NCBI RefSeq assembly: GCF_005503625.1
Contig: NZ_SCMX01000007.1
Location: forward strand, 1 to 64,000
DNA: 64,000 nt
Reading direction: 5' to 3'
From: Cupriavidus sp. 2SB
Lineage (GTDB): Bacteria; Pseudomonadota; Gammaproteobacteria; Burkholderiales; Burkholderiaceae
The stretch's first letter is position 1. The number at the start of each line of letters is the position of its first letter. The notes beneath the pieces are model-generated. The model searched no databases, was not told where the DNA came from, and was given only the letters and a program-made list of their open reading frames with translations. Of the stretch, positions 28,719 through 37,549 are shown one piece after another. Position numbers and translations under genes: made by a program.

Positions 28719-29507
28719 ATGCCGGAAATCATTCCCCCTCTGGGGATCGCCTTTGACTCAACGCCGATTCCGCTGACTCCCGACTCCAGAGCAGTCGCGA
28801 CGCGAAAAATCCAGGACATGATGTTTGCCTTGCAGACCCTGGCCCGAGGCGTGGGCGAGGGGAAATCGCCAAGCGTTGGGCTTGCTGACGCCACCCTGAG
28901 GGCCTGCGAGTTCAACCTGGCGGATCTCGCAGGTGTATTGGGCGTAAAGATGGACAGCGCCGCCGACGTGGAGGCACGTCACGCAGCTCTACGCAAGGCA
29001 AATGCACGGATACGCGAGGTGGAGGCCCAACTCGGCAATCAGCAGGCGCCCGAGCACACGCAACTCAGCCTGCAGGTTCTGGAGGATCGCTTGTACACCT
29101 GGTGGAGCCTTGAGGGGTTTGGGACAGTCTCCGAAGTAGCATTCCGCAGCAATGGATGCAAGGCGATACTCAGCTGCAACCCCAAGGGACGCTTCGGCTT
29201 CGGCCTGCTGGAGTCTGACACGCCTGTCTCCGACAAAGCAGCTGAGGCTGCTTGGCACGAGAGTCTCCAGGAAATGGGGTACGTGCTGACGGACGACGGC
29301 GGGGACGTAGCGGTACTGGACTGCGACGCGAGTCGGAAGGCCTTGTTTGATCCGATTCGCACCCGACTGCCATCGGCAGAGATCATGAAGACGGAGAACC
29401 TCAGTCGGCGCGGAAGGACTGAATGCGTCTTGCGCGGTGTTGAGATTTACATCTACAGGCTACCAGAAATTCTGACGCTACCGCAACCGGTACCGACCGA
29501 AGGGTAG
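28719..29507 (+). CDS. Hypothetical protein with central coiled coil
   Basis: 262 residues. A helix at about 95-130 (EARHAALRKANARIREVEAQ) looks like a coiled coil, followed by a mixed alpha/beta C-terminal region. GGGGG precedes the ATG at 28719. Last gene of a three-gene run. GGGGTCCC and GGGACCCC repeats follow at about 29517-29563 without a T-run. Confidence 0.6.
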   Translation: MPEIIPPLGIAFDSTPIPLTPDSRAVATRKIQDMMFALQTLARGVGEGKSPSVGLADATLRACEFNLADLAGVLGVKMDSAADVEARHAALRKANARIREVEAQLGNQQAPEHTQLSLQVLEDRLYTWWSLEGFGTVSEVAFRSNGCKAILSCNPKGRFGFGLLESDTPVSDKAAEAAWHESLQEMGYVLTDDGGDVAVLDCDASRKALFDPIRTRLPSAEIMKTENLSRRGRTECVLRGVEIYIYRLPEILTLPQPVPTEG

Positions 29508-29573
29508 GTCATACTCGGGGTCCCATCCCATCCTGTCCGAGGTTGAGGAACGGGACCCCTGACCAAGCGCGGG

Positions 29574-30911
29574 CTACTGCGCAGTCACACGCAGGCGGCC
29601 TGTTCCTTCTTGCCTCACCTGCACGGTCGCAACGGGGATTGGCGAGTTGTCCCCGGGAGTGCCGCGAGCCATTCCGACACCCACCGAGCGCGTCAGGAGC
29701 ACCCCTTCGTCATAGGATGCAATCTGAACCGTCGCGGTTCGCCCGGTCGCGCCGGAGAAATTGTTCACACCGATGGCATACGTCCCAAGCGCGAGCTTGG
29801 TGGCGTCACACGTAGCGGTGTAGTGCTCCGGCCCGAATCCCACGATATTGTCGACATCGAGCTCGCCGGACAATCCCTTCTTTGCTGCATAGAAAACGTG
29901 CCTGCCTGTTGGTTCGATCGAGTGAAGGTCGACGTCTCCGGCCCCATCCCACGTCAAGGTGACAGTGAAGAATCCGTCGGAGCCTGTCGACTGGGGAGCC
30001 TGCACGGTCGAGAGCGCATTGCCGAGGTGCTGCTTGACCATGCCCCTAGGGTTGAGCGGGCCAATCGGGGGGAGCACTTCGTTGAGGTAGGTGCGGACGA
30101 GCTCGTGACCGGAAACATCCTCGCGCCCCGTTGCCGAGATCTTCACGTTGTTGGCAGGCACCGTACCGATCAGGCGTAGACCGTTGATCACGAGATCCAG
30201 ATCGGCAAGCGTGTACTCGCCGTTCAGTGTCGGCGACGCCGGCGCGATGTGAACTGCCTTTACCGCGGCTGCCCCAGCCTTCGATGTTGCATAGCGGTAC
30301 GCCGCGTTCATGAACAGATTGCCCTGACTGTGCGCGACCAGGACCACCTTTTTGTGGGCTGCTAGATGCCCGTCCACCCGTGCCTGGTGCTCCAGGTAGT
30401 TGGTCAGCGTCGGCGGAGTACTTGCCCAGGAAGTGAGAGCAGCGACTGTCTTTGCGCGAATATCGTCATAGATGCCACCCAGCACGCCGGCAAAGGCCCC
30501 AACGGTCGACAGGACCCGGGTGAATGAGTTCTGCTGGGTATCCGAGGAGATGGCCTCCCAGAACAGCTCGAAACGGTTCTGCAAGACTGCGTCCTGTTCG
30601 GCCGCGCGTTGCTTGAAAGTCTCGATCAGATCCTCAGCGCCGGTGGCACCGTGTTCCGAGCCCGTCGTGTTGAAAAAATTGTCGTAACTGATCGGCTCGC
30701 CCGTTGGCGCGTATGTGTCGCCATACAGTTGAGCGAGGGCTTCCCGGGCACTCTGGGCCTGACTGCGGGTGTTCCAAACCCCGTTGAAGAAGCCGACCGT
30801 GATGCCTCCGTGTGAGCAAAGTACTGTCTGGGACTGGGCCGTCACCACGCCTGGAGCAGCCGTCACCGAGATGAGGGTGGCCAGCGGGAGGTTCCTGAGC
30901 TTATTGCGCAT
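29574..30911 (-). CDS. Exported alpha/beta hydrolase with C-terminal DUF2135-like domain
   Basis: 445 residues with an N-terminal signal peptide (LPLATLISVTAAPGVVTAQS). The nucleophile elbow VAHSQGN (AHSQG variant of GxSxG) lies near residue 195. The C-terminal part has LTWDGAGDVDLHSIEPTGRH, resembling YfaP/DUF2135 beta domains. The start overlaps the stop of the lipoprotein gene before it by 11 bp. A surface or periplasmic lipase/esterase is likely; the substrate is unknown. Confidence 0.7.
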   Translation of the reverse strand: MRNKLRNLPLATLISVTAAPGVVTAQSQTVLCSHGGITVGFFNGVWNTRSQAQSAREALAQLYGDTYAPTGEPISYDNFFNTTGSEHGATGAEDLIETFKQRAAEQDAVLQNRFELFWEAISSDTQQNSFTRVLSTVGAFAGVLGGIYDDIRAKTVAALTSWASTPPTLTNYLEHQARVDGHLAAHKKVVLVAHSQGNLFMNAAYRYATSKAGAAAVKAVHIAPASPTLNGEYTLADLDLVINGLRLIGTVPANNVKISATGREDVSGHELVRTYLNEVLPPIGPLNPRGMVKQHLGNALSTVQAPQSTGSDGFFTVTLTWDGAGDVDLHSIEPTGRHVFYAAKKGLSGELDVDNIVGFGPEHYTATCDATKLALGTYAIGVNNFSGATGRTATVQIASYDEGVLLTRSVGVGMARGTPGDNSPIPVATVQVRQEGTGRLRVTAQ

Positions 30912-31455
30912 CGCAGGTGTCTCCTCGCGGCTGGGATGAAACGGTGCCGTCTAAGGCCTTGCTGTAGGCGAGGTACGCGCGGGCGCGGAATTCCGTGTTG
31001 GCCGTCAGCTTCTCGTACATGGTCACGGCGCCGGAAGCCGCTGCGGTAGTCGTGAAGCGACTCCAGATGCAGTGGATTGCGCGATTGGCCTGCTGATCGA
31101 CTGCACGCAGCGCCTCATTGTTCGACACATCGACGAGCAGGGTCGCTTGCAAACTTTTCGCCAGCTGCTCGACGGCCGCCCGCTGGCCAGCGTCGTAGGG
31201 CTGTTTGATGATGTAGGCCTCGATGTCGTCTCGGATGCCGTTTCCATTGGCATCCGGACCTTTCACGTCTGGAGACCGGTCGAGGATCGGAAGCTGGCCG
31301 GTTTGCTCCAGGCGTTGCACCGCCTGCGCCGGCGTTTCAGTCGGGGGCGTTTGTGCCTGGGAGTCTGAACCCCCACCACATGCGGACAAGACGATCGCGC
31401 TGGCGATGATCGCGGTATGGCGAGCCAGTACACCTGATTTTCGATGAGTTGTCAT
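30901..31455 (-). CDS. Lipoprotein with Ca-binding-like loop
   Basis: 184 residues. Lipobox LSAC lies after a short hydrophobic signal. The segment DANGNGIRDDIE resembles an EF-hand or thrombospondin-3 calcium loop. AAGGAAA sets the ATG at 31455. It forms a two-gene operon with the exported hydrolase and may be its chaperone or partner. Confidence 0.65.
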   Translation of the reverse strand: MTTHRKSGVLARHTAIIASAIVLSACGGGSDSQAQTPPTETPAQAVQRLEQTGQLPILDRSPDVKGPDANGNGIRDDIEAYIIKQPYDAGQRAAVEQLAKSLQATLLVDVSNNEALRAVDQQANRAIHCIWSRFTTTAAASGAVTMYEKLTANTEFRARAYLAYSKALDGTVSSQPRGDTCDAQ

Positions 31456-31558
31456 TTTCCTTTGATCTTTGAGTCGTTTCCCGGCGGAACCGTCATGGCT
31501 AACCCCTGCATCAGCCAGCTCCGCCGGCGGCATCGACGATACACCACGATGCTTGACT

Positions 31559-31582
31559 GATACATAACACGGAGGTGGTATC
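31559..31582. promoter_or_regulatory. TAAC-box operator site 2 (degenerate)
   Basis: TAACACGG at 31565 lies within GATAC-N14-GTATC (31559-31582). TTGACT at 31554 is a possible -35 for the rightward gene at 31659. It also sits in the divergent region with the minus-strand lipoprotein gene. The weakest member of the set. Confidence 0.35.
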
Positions 31583-31658
31583 AGCCTGTATCAAGTTGAT
31601 ATATTTCCGCATGTTGCGCATCCCTCTTCATCGATCAACCCGCAAGGAAGGAGAAGGT

Positions 31659-32210
31659 ATGCAGAATCAAGTAATTCAGGTGCGAGCAGGATTTTCGTCG
31701 CGGAGACTGCGCGAGCAGTACCCGACCAAGGGATCTATGCCGCGCGACGTGGTAGAGGTGCTGTACGCAACCCGGAAGGAGGAGGTGGAGGTGCTGACTG
31801 CGAAGCCCACGGTTACCGCCGAGGATCTTCTCGATCTGGATCACGTGGCGCGAGCCATGGTTGCGCATAAACTCTTCTGTCAGTGTGACGACCAGGCGCG
31901 GAGCTTCTTGCTCAACGACGCGCATCACTGGGTTCGGAGCTCAGCAGTGCTGGCACAAGCGGACATGTCTGTCGGCCCCGCGGAAACGCGGGCTGTCCGT
32001 GACTACCGAATGGTTGACGGCCAGTTCATGTCGCGCTGGTTTCCGATGGTCCCGGGTTTGCCTGGGCAGTTCGTGCGGCCGGAGGCTTGGATTCAGTCTC
32101 ATTGCCCTGATGGTTACGCCCAGCCCGAACAGGCCCATGCCTCCGCGCATGAGTACCTGACGGGGTGCAACGACCAGGTAGCCCCGGGTTTGGCGGCAAA
32201 GGGGAACTGA
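31659..32210 (+). CDS. Hypothetical protein
   Basis: 183 residues, no domain recognised. An excellent site (AAGGAAGGAGAAGGT) precedes the ATG at 31659. Two Cys near residue 72 (FCQCDD) and a His-rich HHW. It leads a run of small genes on the plus strand. Confidence 0.6.
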   Translation: MQNQVIQVRAGFSSRRLREQYPTKGSMPRDVVEVLYATRKEEVEVLTAKPTVTAEDLLDLDHVARAMVAHKLFCQCDDQARSFLLNDAHHWVRSSAVLAQADMSVGPAETRAVRDYRMVDGQFMSRWFPMVPGLPGQFVRPEAWIQSHCPDGYAQPEQAHASAHEYLTGCNDQVAPGLAAKGN

Positions 32211-32213
32211 ACG

Positions 32214-32462
32214 ATGGCCAAGTCTTTAACGCGCAACTGCGACACGGTGTATTGCGCATCGGACGTAGAACGGAACAGGCGCTTCGGGGAGGTGACTTCG
32301 AACGGGGTGGTCTTTGACTACACCCTTGCAGGGTCATTCGGTGCGACGTTCACGCTGATTCGGGAGGAGGGCCATTCGGACGAGGACCTCGAGATTGCTG
32401 CGAAGGAGCTCTGGAGGGATCGAGACGTCATCGGCAAGATCCGGATCGCGCGTGTTGAGTAG
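32214..32462 (+). CDS. Small hypothetical protein
   Basis: 82 residues, starts 3 bp after the previous stop, with GGGG upstream in that gene. A beta-type core (FDYTLAGSFGATFTLIREEG) followed by an acidic helix. Unknown function. Confidence 0.55.
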   Translation: MAKSLTRNCDTVYCASDVERNRRFGEVTSNGVVFDYTLAGSFGATFTLIREEGHSDEDLEIAAKELWRDRDVIGKIRIARVE

Positions 32463-32543
32463 CAGGAGGGGATGTTCGCCTTACACGTCTCTGGTCGGCA
32501 TCTCCGATCGCAAGTCAACGCCACTCATTCTGGAGATCTCACC

Positions 32544-32867
32544 ATGAGCAACGCTGTGAAGCAACCCGTCAGGATTTTTGTCGCATGTTTGGACAGCGCC
32601 TGGAATCCGTCGATTCACACCTGCACGGTGGAAGTGACGGAGGAAGAAGAACTGTTGGGGAAGCACCTCGAACTGGCAAAGGCAGACGCGGTCGCCAACG
32701 GCTTCGAAGGGACGATGATCGCCCTCGATGCCGAGGCAATGCCTCCGAGCAAGCTGCGAGACATCGCAGACTGGCTTGATGACAGCCGCTGGCGTCCAAA
32801 CCCGGTTATCGCTGGCCTGATTGGGCAGAACGCCACCTCCGCTGCTGGCAACGTTATGGAGCGCTGA
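32544..32867 (+). CDS. Small hypothetical protein
   Basis: 107 residues. GGAG sets the ATG at 32544; an earlier in-frame ATG at 32472 lacks support. A mixed fold with an EEEELLGKHLELAKADA helix. Followed by a strong terminator. Confidence 0.6.
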   Translation: MSNAVKQPVRIFVACLDSAWNPSIHTCTVEVTEEEELLGKHLELAKADAVANGFEGTMIALDAEAMPPSKLRDIADWLDDSRWRPNPVIAGLIGQNATSAAGNVMER

Positions 32868-32904
32868 ATCACCGCGCTTTTCCCGTAGCCTAAATCTCAC
32901 CACA

Positions 32905-32930
32905 GGCCGTCCACCTCGGACGGCCTTTTT
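32905..32930 (+). terminator. Intrinsic terminator
   Basis: GGCCGTCC/GGACGGCC, 5-base loop, TTTTTCTTT. Confidence 0.85.
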
Positions 32931-33007
32931 CTTTCATGCGTGGGCGGGTAGAGGAGGGTGTTTGTCATAACGGTTCGCAAGTTCAACCCCCAACAAAGGA
33001 GCACCGA

Positions 33008-33229
33008 ATGGAACTCGTTCCCATCCAGCATCTGCCATACGCCTATCGCTGCGCATTGGAGGTGTTTGCCGCATCAGGCGATCGGACGAAGGCGCGGCTT
33101 GGCTCACTCGTCGAGCACTACTTGAAGTCATGCGGACTTTCCGATGATCCGCATCGCACCGTCTACGAGGAGTCGGTGTACAGCCATGCGAAGAAGTCGT
33201 ACGGCCTCGGCGCTGACCAGGGCTTTTAA
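33008..33229 (+). CDS. Small hypothetical protein
   Basis: 73 residues, AAAGGAG before the ATG at 33008. Helical, with HYLKSCGLSDDPHRTVYEES. Own leader and own terminator. Unknown function. Confidence 0.6.
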   Translation: MELVPIQHLPYAYRCALEVFAASGDRTKARLGSLVEHYLKSCGLSDDPHRTVYEESVYSHAKKSYGLGADQGF

Positions 33230-33300
33230 GTCCCCGATCGGAGTGCCCGGGTGGCCGAGCTCCATCGTCCCGAACAATGAAGTGAAGCAACCGAAACCCC

Positions 33301-33342
33301 ATGCCCGCGCGCTCGACTCACGTCGTGCCGCGGGCATTTTTT
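33301..33342 (+). terminator. Intrinsic terminator
   Basis: ATGCCCGCG/CGCGGGCAT followed by TTTTTTG. Confidence 0.8.
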
Positions 33343-33444
33343 GTTACTGCGCGTCGCAGGGCTTGCAGGCGTCACCAGTGCGATTACGGGTAGGCGTTCC
33401 GCATACCTACCTGCAAGTCAACCCACCTTACCAGGAGAATCGCT

Positions 33445-33912
33445 ATGACTCAGCAGGAAAACCGAATCGGTTGCACGAACAAGACCGCGAGGGTAGTTAT
33501 CGAAGCCAGTGGCACCAGCGAGTCCGCTGAGGCACCGACCTACGCCGCCTTCGACGTTACGCATTCGTTCATCGGCAAGCTTGCCAGGCTCGTTGCCGTG
33601 TGTAAGGCGTACGAGCTCACTGAGGCGCGTTTTGCCTGCTATCCAGCCTGGGGCCCCGGGGGCATTGAGGAGGAACTGCGACTGCAGAACGGTGAAGTGG
33701 TGGTCCAGCCTGACGGCACCTTCCGTTTCGCGGATTATCCGAGCGACGGTGGCTACATCATCCAAACGAGCAGCGCCCAGATCGCTGTACTGATGGAAAA
33801 GTTCGAGGCCGCTGCTGACGGCGATGTCTTCTTCTTGGACGACGATTTGAACCTGCATGCACGCTATGCAGAAGACTACGAGCCGATAGCCGACGAACCG
33901 GCACTCGCTTAA
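33445..33912 (+). CDS. Hypothetical protein
   Basis: 155 residues with a clear AGGAG site. Acidic, beta-rich core (VSVCKAYEL-like helix then LRLQNGEVVVQPDGTFRF). No family recognised. Monocistronic between terminators. Confidence 0.6.
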   Translation: MTQQENRIGCTNKTARVVIEASGTSESAEAPTYAAFDVTHSFIGKLARLVAVCKAYELTEARFACYPAWGPGGIEEELRLQNGEVVVQPDGTFRFADYPSDGGYIIQTSSAQIAVLMEKFEAAADGDVFFLDDDLNLHARYAEDYEPIADEPALA

Positions 33913-33923
33913 ACCCTACATCC

Positions 33924-33963
33924 AGCCCCGTGCGCACCTCCTCAGGTGGCCGGGGCTTTCATT
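33924..33963 (+). terminator. Intrinsic terminator
   Basis: AGCCCCG/CGGGGCT arms with inner CACCT/AGGTG, then TTTCATTCTTTT. Confidence 0.7.
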
Positions 33964-34048
33964 CTTTTGAAGCGTGGGTTTGCTTGTGATGCATCTCCGT
34001 TGGCACTCAACCGCGGCTCAACCCGCATACTATTCAGGAGAATGGAAA

Positions 34049-34312
34049 ATGGCTTGCACTGCAAAGCAGATGACCTATGGACACGGCAATAGCATCATCC
34101 TTCTCGTGGCCGAGAAGATGGGTTTGGAGCCATCCCTGACCGACGCAGCCAAGCGACACCTACGGGGCGAAGAGACGCACCCCATGACCGGTGCCGCGAT
34201 CGAGCGGGAGGCCGAGCGCATGAACGACTTGTTGAAGCATGACGCCTCATTGATTGCCCAGGCCAACGGCCTTGCAGAGGGTCTCAAAGTTGAATACGGC
34301 TTTACCGCCTGA
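34049..34312 (+). CDS. Small hypothetical protein
   Basis: 87 residues, CAGGAG upstream of the ATG at 34049. Helical with Met/Glu-rich EREAERMNDLLKHDASL. Monocistronic. Confidence 0.6.
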   Translation: MACTAKQMTYGHGNSIILLVAEKMGLEPSLTDAAKRHLRGEETHPMTGAAIEREAERMNDLLKHDASLIAQANGLAEGLKVEYGFTA

Positions 34313-34371
34313 TGTCATGACCGCCGGCTTCCCGGCTGAGGCGTCTGTGGTCTGACCTCATCCCCCAATAA

Positions 34372-34410
34372 GCCCGCGTGCACGATCTCCCGATCGGCCG
34401 CGGGCATTTT
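34372..34410 (+). terminator. Intrinsic terminator
   Basis: GCCCGCG/CGCGGGC with inner CGATC/GATCG, then ATTTTCATT. Confidence 0.7.
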
Positions 34411-34589
34411 CATTCGTAGTCGCCTACTCGTCGTCGCGCGGCACGGCCGCCGCCGCGGCGGCCAGCGTCGCGGGCCTGTGAGGTTTATCTCCCGGTGTTT
34501 CCCATACCACACCCGTAAGGCTCACCCCGCCAGTCGGCGGGAGAGATATGACGCTTGTTCCAATCTCAACCGATCAAGGAGATGTACTC

Positions 34590-35573
34590 ATGTTGAAATC
34601 GACTCGACCCTTTGCAATTCTGGCTGCACTGGCTGCTTCGCTGGCACTCGCTGCGTGCGGTGGTGGTGGTGAGGAGACGGTGAAGCCGGACTCCACGCCG
34701 ATCATCTCGACTCCGCAACCGGGCAACCCATCGAACCCCACACCGGCCGATCCGGCGAATCCGTCCGGTCCGACGACTCCGACCGATCCGTCGACACCGA
34801 CTGATCCCTCGAATCCGACGACCCCGACCAACCCGTCCGGCCCCGGTACGCCCGGCCTGAAGGTCACCGGCAGTGCATCGCTGGTTGGCTCGCAGAACGT
34901 TACCGTGCTGTTTGCAGGCACTGCGCTGAAGCCGACGGGTTTGGCTGGAAACTTCCTTTCGGCTCTGACCGTCCCTGCGACCGCGCAGGCAGTTACGGCA
35001 GAAGGGGCGTACAGCACGCTGGGTGCCAGCAGTGGCGCGATGTCGGTGAAGCTGTCCGACGTCGCAGAAATCGATGATGTGGCCGGCAACGGTCAGTATG
35101 CGATCGGCCGCTGGAAGGTTGGCTCGTTCGACGTCACGACGCCGACGGTCAACAACACCCAGACGCTCCGGGTCAACCAGGCTGCGCCGTATGCAGTGGG
35201 CATCCCCCTGGATCTGTATTCGGGCCCGAGCACCGGCACGCTGGCATGCGCCTACGAGGCTTCGACGAAACCGACGAGCTTGGATGGTTCGACCGCCGCT
35301 GGCACCTTCAATGGTGCGGGCAGCTCGGCGATCATCAACCTGGCTACGAAGGTGATCACACTGAACCTGTCGCTCGATATCGGCGCTGACCATGGTGTGA
35401 CTTTGTCGAAAACCAACGTGTTGGTGGACATGCCGACCACTGGCGGTGGTTCGTCCGTGATTGCCGAGACGGTTGGCTCGGACCTGAGCAAACCCTATCT
35501 CGTGATTGCGTACGGTACCGTTACCCCGACCAGCGGAGACGTGGGAGGCCTTGCGGTCTTCCGTTGCCAGTAA
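34590..35573 (+). CDS. Lipoprotein with Pro/Thr-rich spacer
   Basis: 327 residues. Signal and lipobox (LAALAASLALAAC) are followed by a low-complexity spacer at about 35-90 built from repeats of PSxPTxP type (for example DPSTPTDPSNPTTPT), then a beta-rich domain. AAGGAG sets the ATG at 34590. A surface-exposed outer-membrane lipoprotein is likely. Strong terminator downstream. Confidence 0.75.
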   Translation: MLKSTRPFAILAALAASLALAACGGGGEETVKPDSTPIISTPQPGNPSNPTPADPANPSGPTTPTDPSTPTDPSNPTTPTNPSGPGTPGLKVTGSASLVGSQNVTVLFAGTALKPTGLAGNFLSALTVPATAQAVTAEGAYSTLGASSGAMSVKLSDVAEIDDVAGNGQYAIGRWKVGSFDVTTPTVNNTQTLRVNQAAPYAVGIPLDLYSGPSTGTLACAYEASTKPTSLDGSTAAGTFNGAGSSAIINLATKVITLNLSLDIGADHGVTLSKTNVLVDMPTTGGGSSVIAETVGSDLSKPYLVIAYGTVTPTSGDVGGLAVFRCQ

Positions 35574-35585
35574 CTGTTGTCCAGC

Positions 35586-35618
35586 ACGCCGCGGAGCTTC
35601 TCCGCGGCGTCTTTTTCC
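35586..35618 (+). terminator. Intrinsic terminator
   Basis: ACGCCGCGGAG/CTCCGCGGCGT, 3-base loop, CTTTTTCC. Confidence 0.88.
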
Positions 35619-35641
35619 TTTCCTGCGCCGCGGCTTTGGAG

Positions 35642-35655
35642 TTACCCCGGGGTAA
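35642..35655. repeat. 14-bp perfect palindrome
   Basis: TTACCCCGGGGTAA in the 376-base gap between the lipoprotein and the next gene. A partial match (CCCCGGGGTAA) occurs near 60079. Confidence 0.5.
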
Positions 35656-35769
35656 TGGTCCTTGCCACGGGGGCCATCCTCATGTCTAATAGACCCCATA
35701 CCGAAACACACATCGGTCTCAGATTCTCCTCTGAGGTTGGGAAGCGATCGAAAGATCGCACTTGCAGTC

Positions 35770-35805
35770 AAAGGCCCGCACGATTGAAAGATCGTGCGGG
35801 CCTTT
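35770..35805. terminator. Very strong bidirectional hairpin
   Basis: AAAGGCCCGCACGAT and its exact complement, 15-bp arms and 6-base loop, flanked by T/A runs. No gene lies between it and the preceding terminator. Confidence 0.75.
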
Positions 35806-35908
35806 GGCTTTCTGGGCTCAGCTTTCCTCTGCGACAGCCCTGGATCGAGCGCGCACGGCCGGCTCTGTCCTGTTTCTTGGCAAGTAGAAAGATCTCACGT
35901 ATGATTCG

Positions 35909-35925
35909 TAACACGTATCTATACG
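35909..35925 (+). promoter_or_regulatory. TAAC-box operator site 3
   Basis: TAACACGTATCTATACG, exact consensus, 24 bp upstream of the ATG at 35950. Confidence 0.75.
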
Positions 35926-35949
35926 ATAACTGTCAATCCCACCCGCGTT

Positions 35950-37125
35950 ATGCAGGCATTCATCAAGTTTTTGTTGTCTTCCTTGGGTTTGGTCAGGAAG
36001 CAGGAGTTTCAAGCGAAAGTAGATCTCGTCAGCGATCTGTCAAAGACGCTTGACAAGCGCGAGGAGCAGCTTTCCCTTTTGCGGTCGACACTCGCGACGA
36101 CTGAGCGCGCTCTGACGGGAAGCCAGGAAGAGAATCGGAAACTGCGAGAAGCAGCTCAGCAAGAACGGGACCGCCAGGACTGGTGCTTGCCCTCACTGGT
36201 GGAGTTTCCGCCTGGGACGCCCGCAAGCTTCCATGAGAAAACATGGAAATTCCGAAGCGCATTCCTGAGGGATGGTGCATCGCCGTCCGACGTGAGCCGT
36301 ATGGACCAGTTCTCTAGTCCAGCGCGATGGGCGTTGTACTGGTGCGTTGTCCACGCTTGTCGCGCTGCCGCAAATGCGGTCGTGGCCAAGGTCGAGGACG
36401 GGGTCTCCGGGGAGTTCTTGAAGGCATTGGCTTCAGAAGTCGGGACGGCATCGAGGTTCTCCGCCGAAAGCGGGAATCTGCAGGTTGCCTATAGCGTGAT
36501 CTTTGAGCATGCCAAGCCGGCAGTGAAGGAAGCGGATGTAGGTGCCGATATTCTCCTGATCGTTGCTGGACAGCAGGTGGCAGGGAGCGGCTTTGCGAGG
36601 GCTTTCTGGATTCAGGCAAAGAAGGCTGAAGCCGATGCCAACCCATTCACGCTTCACTACGACCAGAAGAACACCAAGGGCTTGCAGGTTGACGCACTAA
36701 CCAAAGTGCATAGGCCAAATCGGGGTTCGTTCGGGTTGTATATCCAGTATTCCAAGCTTCCGTACGTTCCTGCGGTGTCTGTGTCCAGTCTCCCACGGGA
36801 GAACGGAGTTCTGGCCGCGGATCTGTCCGACCTCGGTTTGTGTATGCCGGAATACATCGTCGCGCACGCGGGTGTTGGGGGGAGGATCGGTTCCTTCGCG
36901 GATACAGCGGAAATCCTGGCCTACCTTGATGAGGTTTCCGATATGAAGCCCTTCTACGTCGCTACGGTCACTGCGGAAGGGGGGCTGGAGCTTGATCAGA
37001 AGCGAGCCAACAACCAGTTGCTCTCTACGATCACAGGCCATTACCGCCAACGGCTTGGGCTCAACCGGGTAGCAGAGAACGACAGCGCGACACACTCGCA
37101 ACGCGACAGGGACTTTGAGATGTGA
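35950..37125 (+). CDS. Hypothetical coiled-coil protein, candidate PD-(D/E)xK nuclease
   Basis: 391 residues. The N-terminal 75 residues are a coiled coil (LDKREEQLSLLRSTLATTER). In the middle, E186, GAD with D200, and QAK at 222-224 (RAFWIQAKKAEAD) are spaced like the E...D...QxK core of some PD-(D/E)xK nucleases from defence systems. The C-terminal half has no match I know. It has its own TAAC-box promoter and no ribosome-binding site of note. The nuclease idea is tentative. Confidence 0.5.
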   Translation: MQAFIKFLLSSLGLVRKQEFQAKVDLVSDLSKTLDKREEQLSLLRSTLATTERALTGSQEENRKLREAAQQERDRQDWCLPSLVEFPPGTPASFHEKTWKFRSAFLRDGASPSDVSRMDQFSSPARWALYWCVVHACRAAANAVVAKVEDGVSGEFLKALASEVGTASRFSAESGNLQVAYSVIFEHAKPAVKEADVGADILLIVAGQQVAGSGFARAFWIQAKKAEADANPFTLHYDQKNTKGLQVDALTKVHRPNRGSFGLYIQYSKLPYVPAVSVSSLPRENGVLAADLSDLGLCMPEYIVAHAGVGGRIGSFADTAEILAYLDEVSDMKPFYVATVTAEGGLELDQKRANNQLLSTITGHYRQRLGLNRVAENDSATHSQRDRDFEM

Positions 37126-37234
37126 AGGCAGGTTTGCGGTCGTTGACAGAAGAGATAGCGGGTGCCGGTATTTCTTGGTCAATTCTGCATGCCGCAGCGT
37201 CGCAGCAGACGAATATATGACAGGGAAGACTCCG

Positions 37235-37492
37235 ATGAAATCATGGGACTACAAAGAAGTAACAAACGAGGCTGAGCATCGTATTCAGCAGCTCTTGGAG
37301 GCATCCCGTGGTAAGCCTGCCGAGGAAGCTGAGCGTCTGCGCCAGTTTGCTCATGGCGTCTATGTTCTGTGGGATGGGCTGACACTCGGTTGGCGGCCAA
37401 GCGGATTGGATGATGGGACGCGGCTGTTGAACCTGTTGGGGTCATACCAATTTACATGGCGCACCGAACTGGGTTTGCCGGCTGACGCTTGA
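37235..37492 (+). CDS. Small hypothetical helical protein
   Basis: 85 residues. GGGAAG sets the ATG at 37235; one at 37217 is less well placed. Helical and charged (EAEHRIQQLLEASRGKPAEE). Unknown. Confidence 0.5.
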   Translation: MKSWDYKEVTNEAEHRIQQLLEASRGKPAEEAERLRQFAHGVYVLWDGLTLGWRPSGLDDGTRLLNLLGSYQFTWRTELGLPADA

Positions 37493-37549
37493 TAGCCAAC
37501 GGCATACGGTTGGCGAATGTGCGCTATCCGAGCAATGAGCGAGTTGAAA

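Noticed and set aside
33239-33290. tRNA-like string GTGGCCGAG
   Set aside because: No acceptor or anticodon stem could be formed around it.
34566-35771. 401-residue minus-strand frame
   Set aside because: A shadow of the Pro/Thr-rich lipoprotein gene; Arg/Gly-biased composition.
37495-37514. GCCAAC/GTTGGC inverted repeat as a terminator
   Set aside because: No T-run, and it lies within a closely packed gene series.
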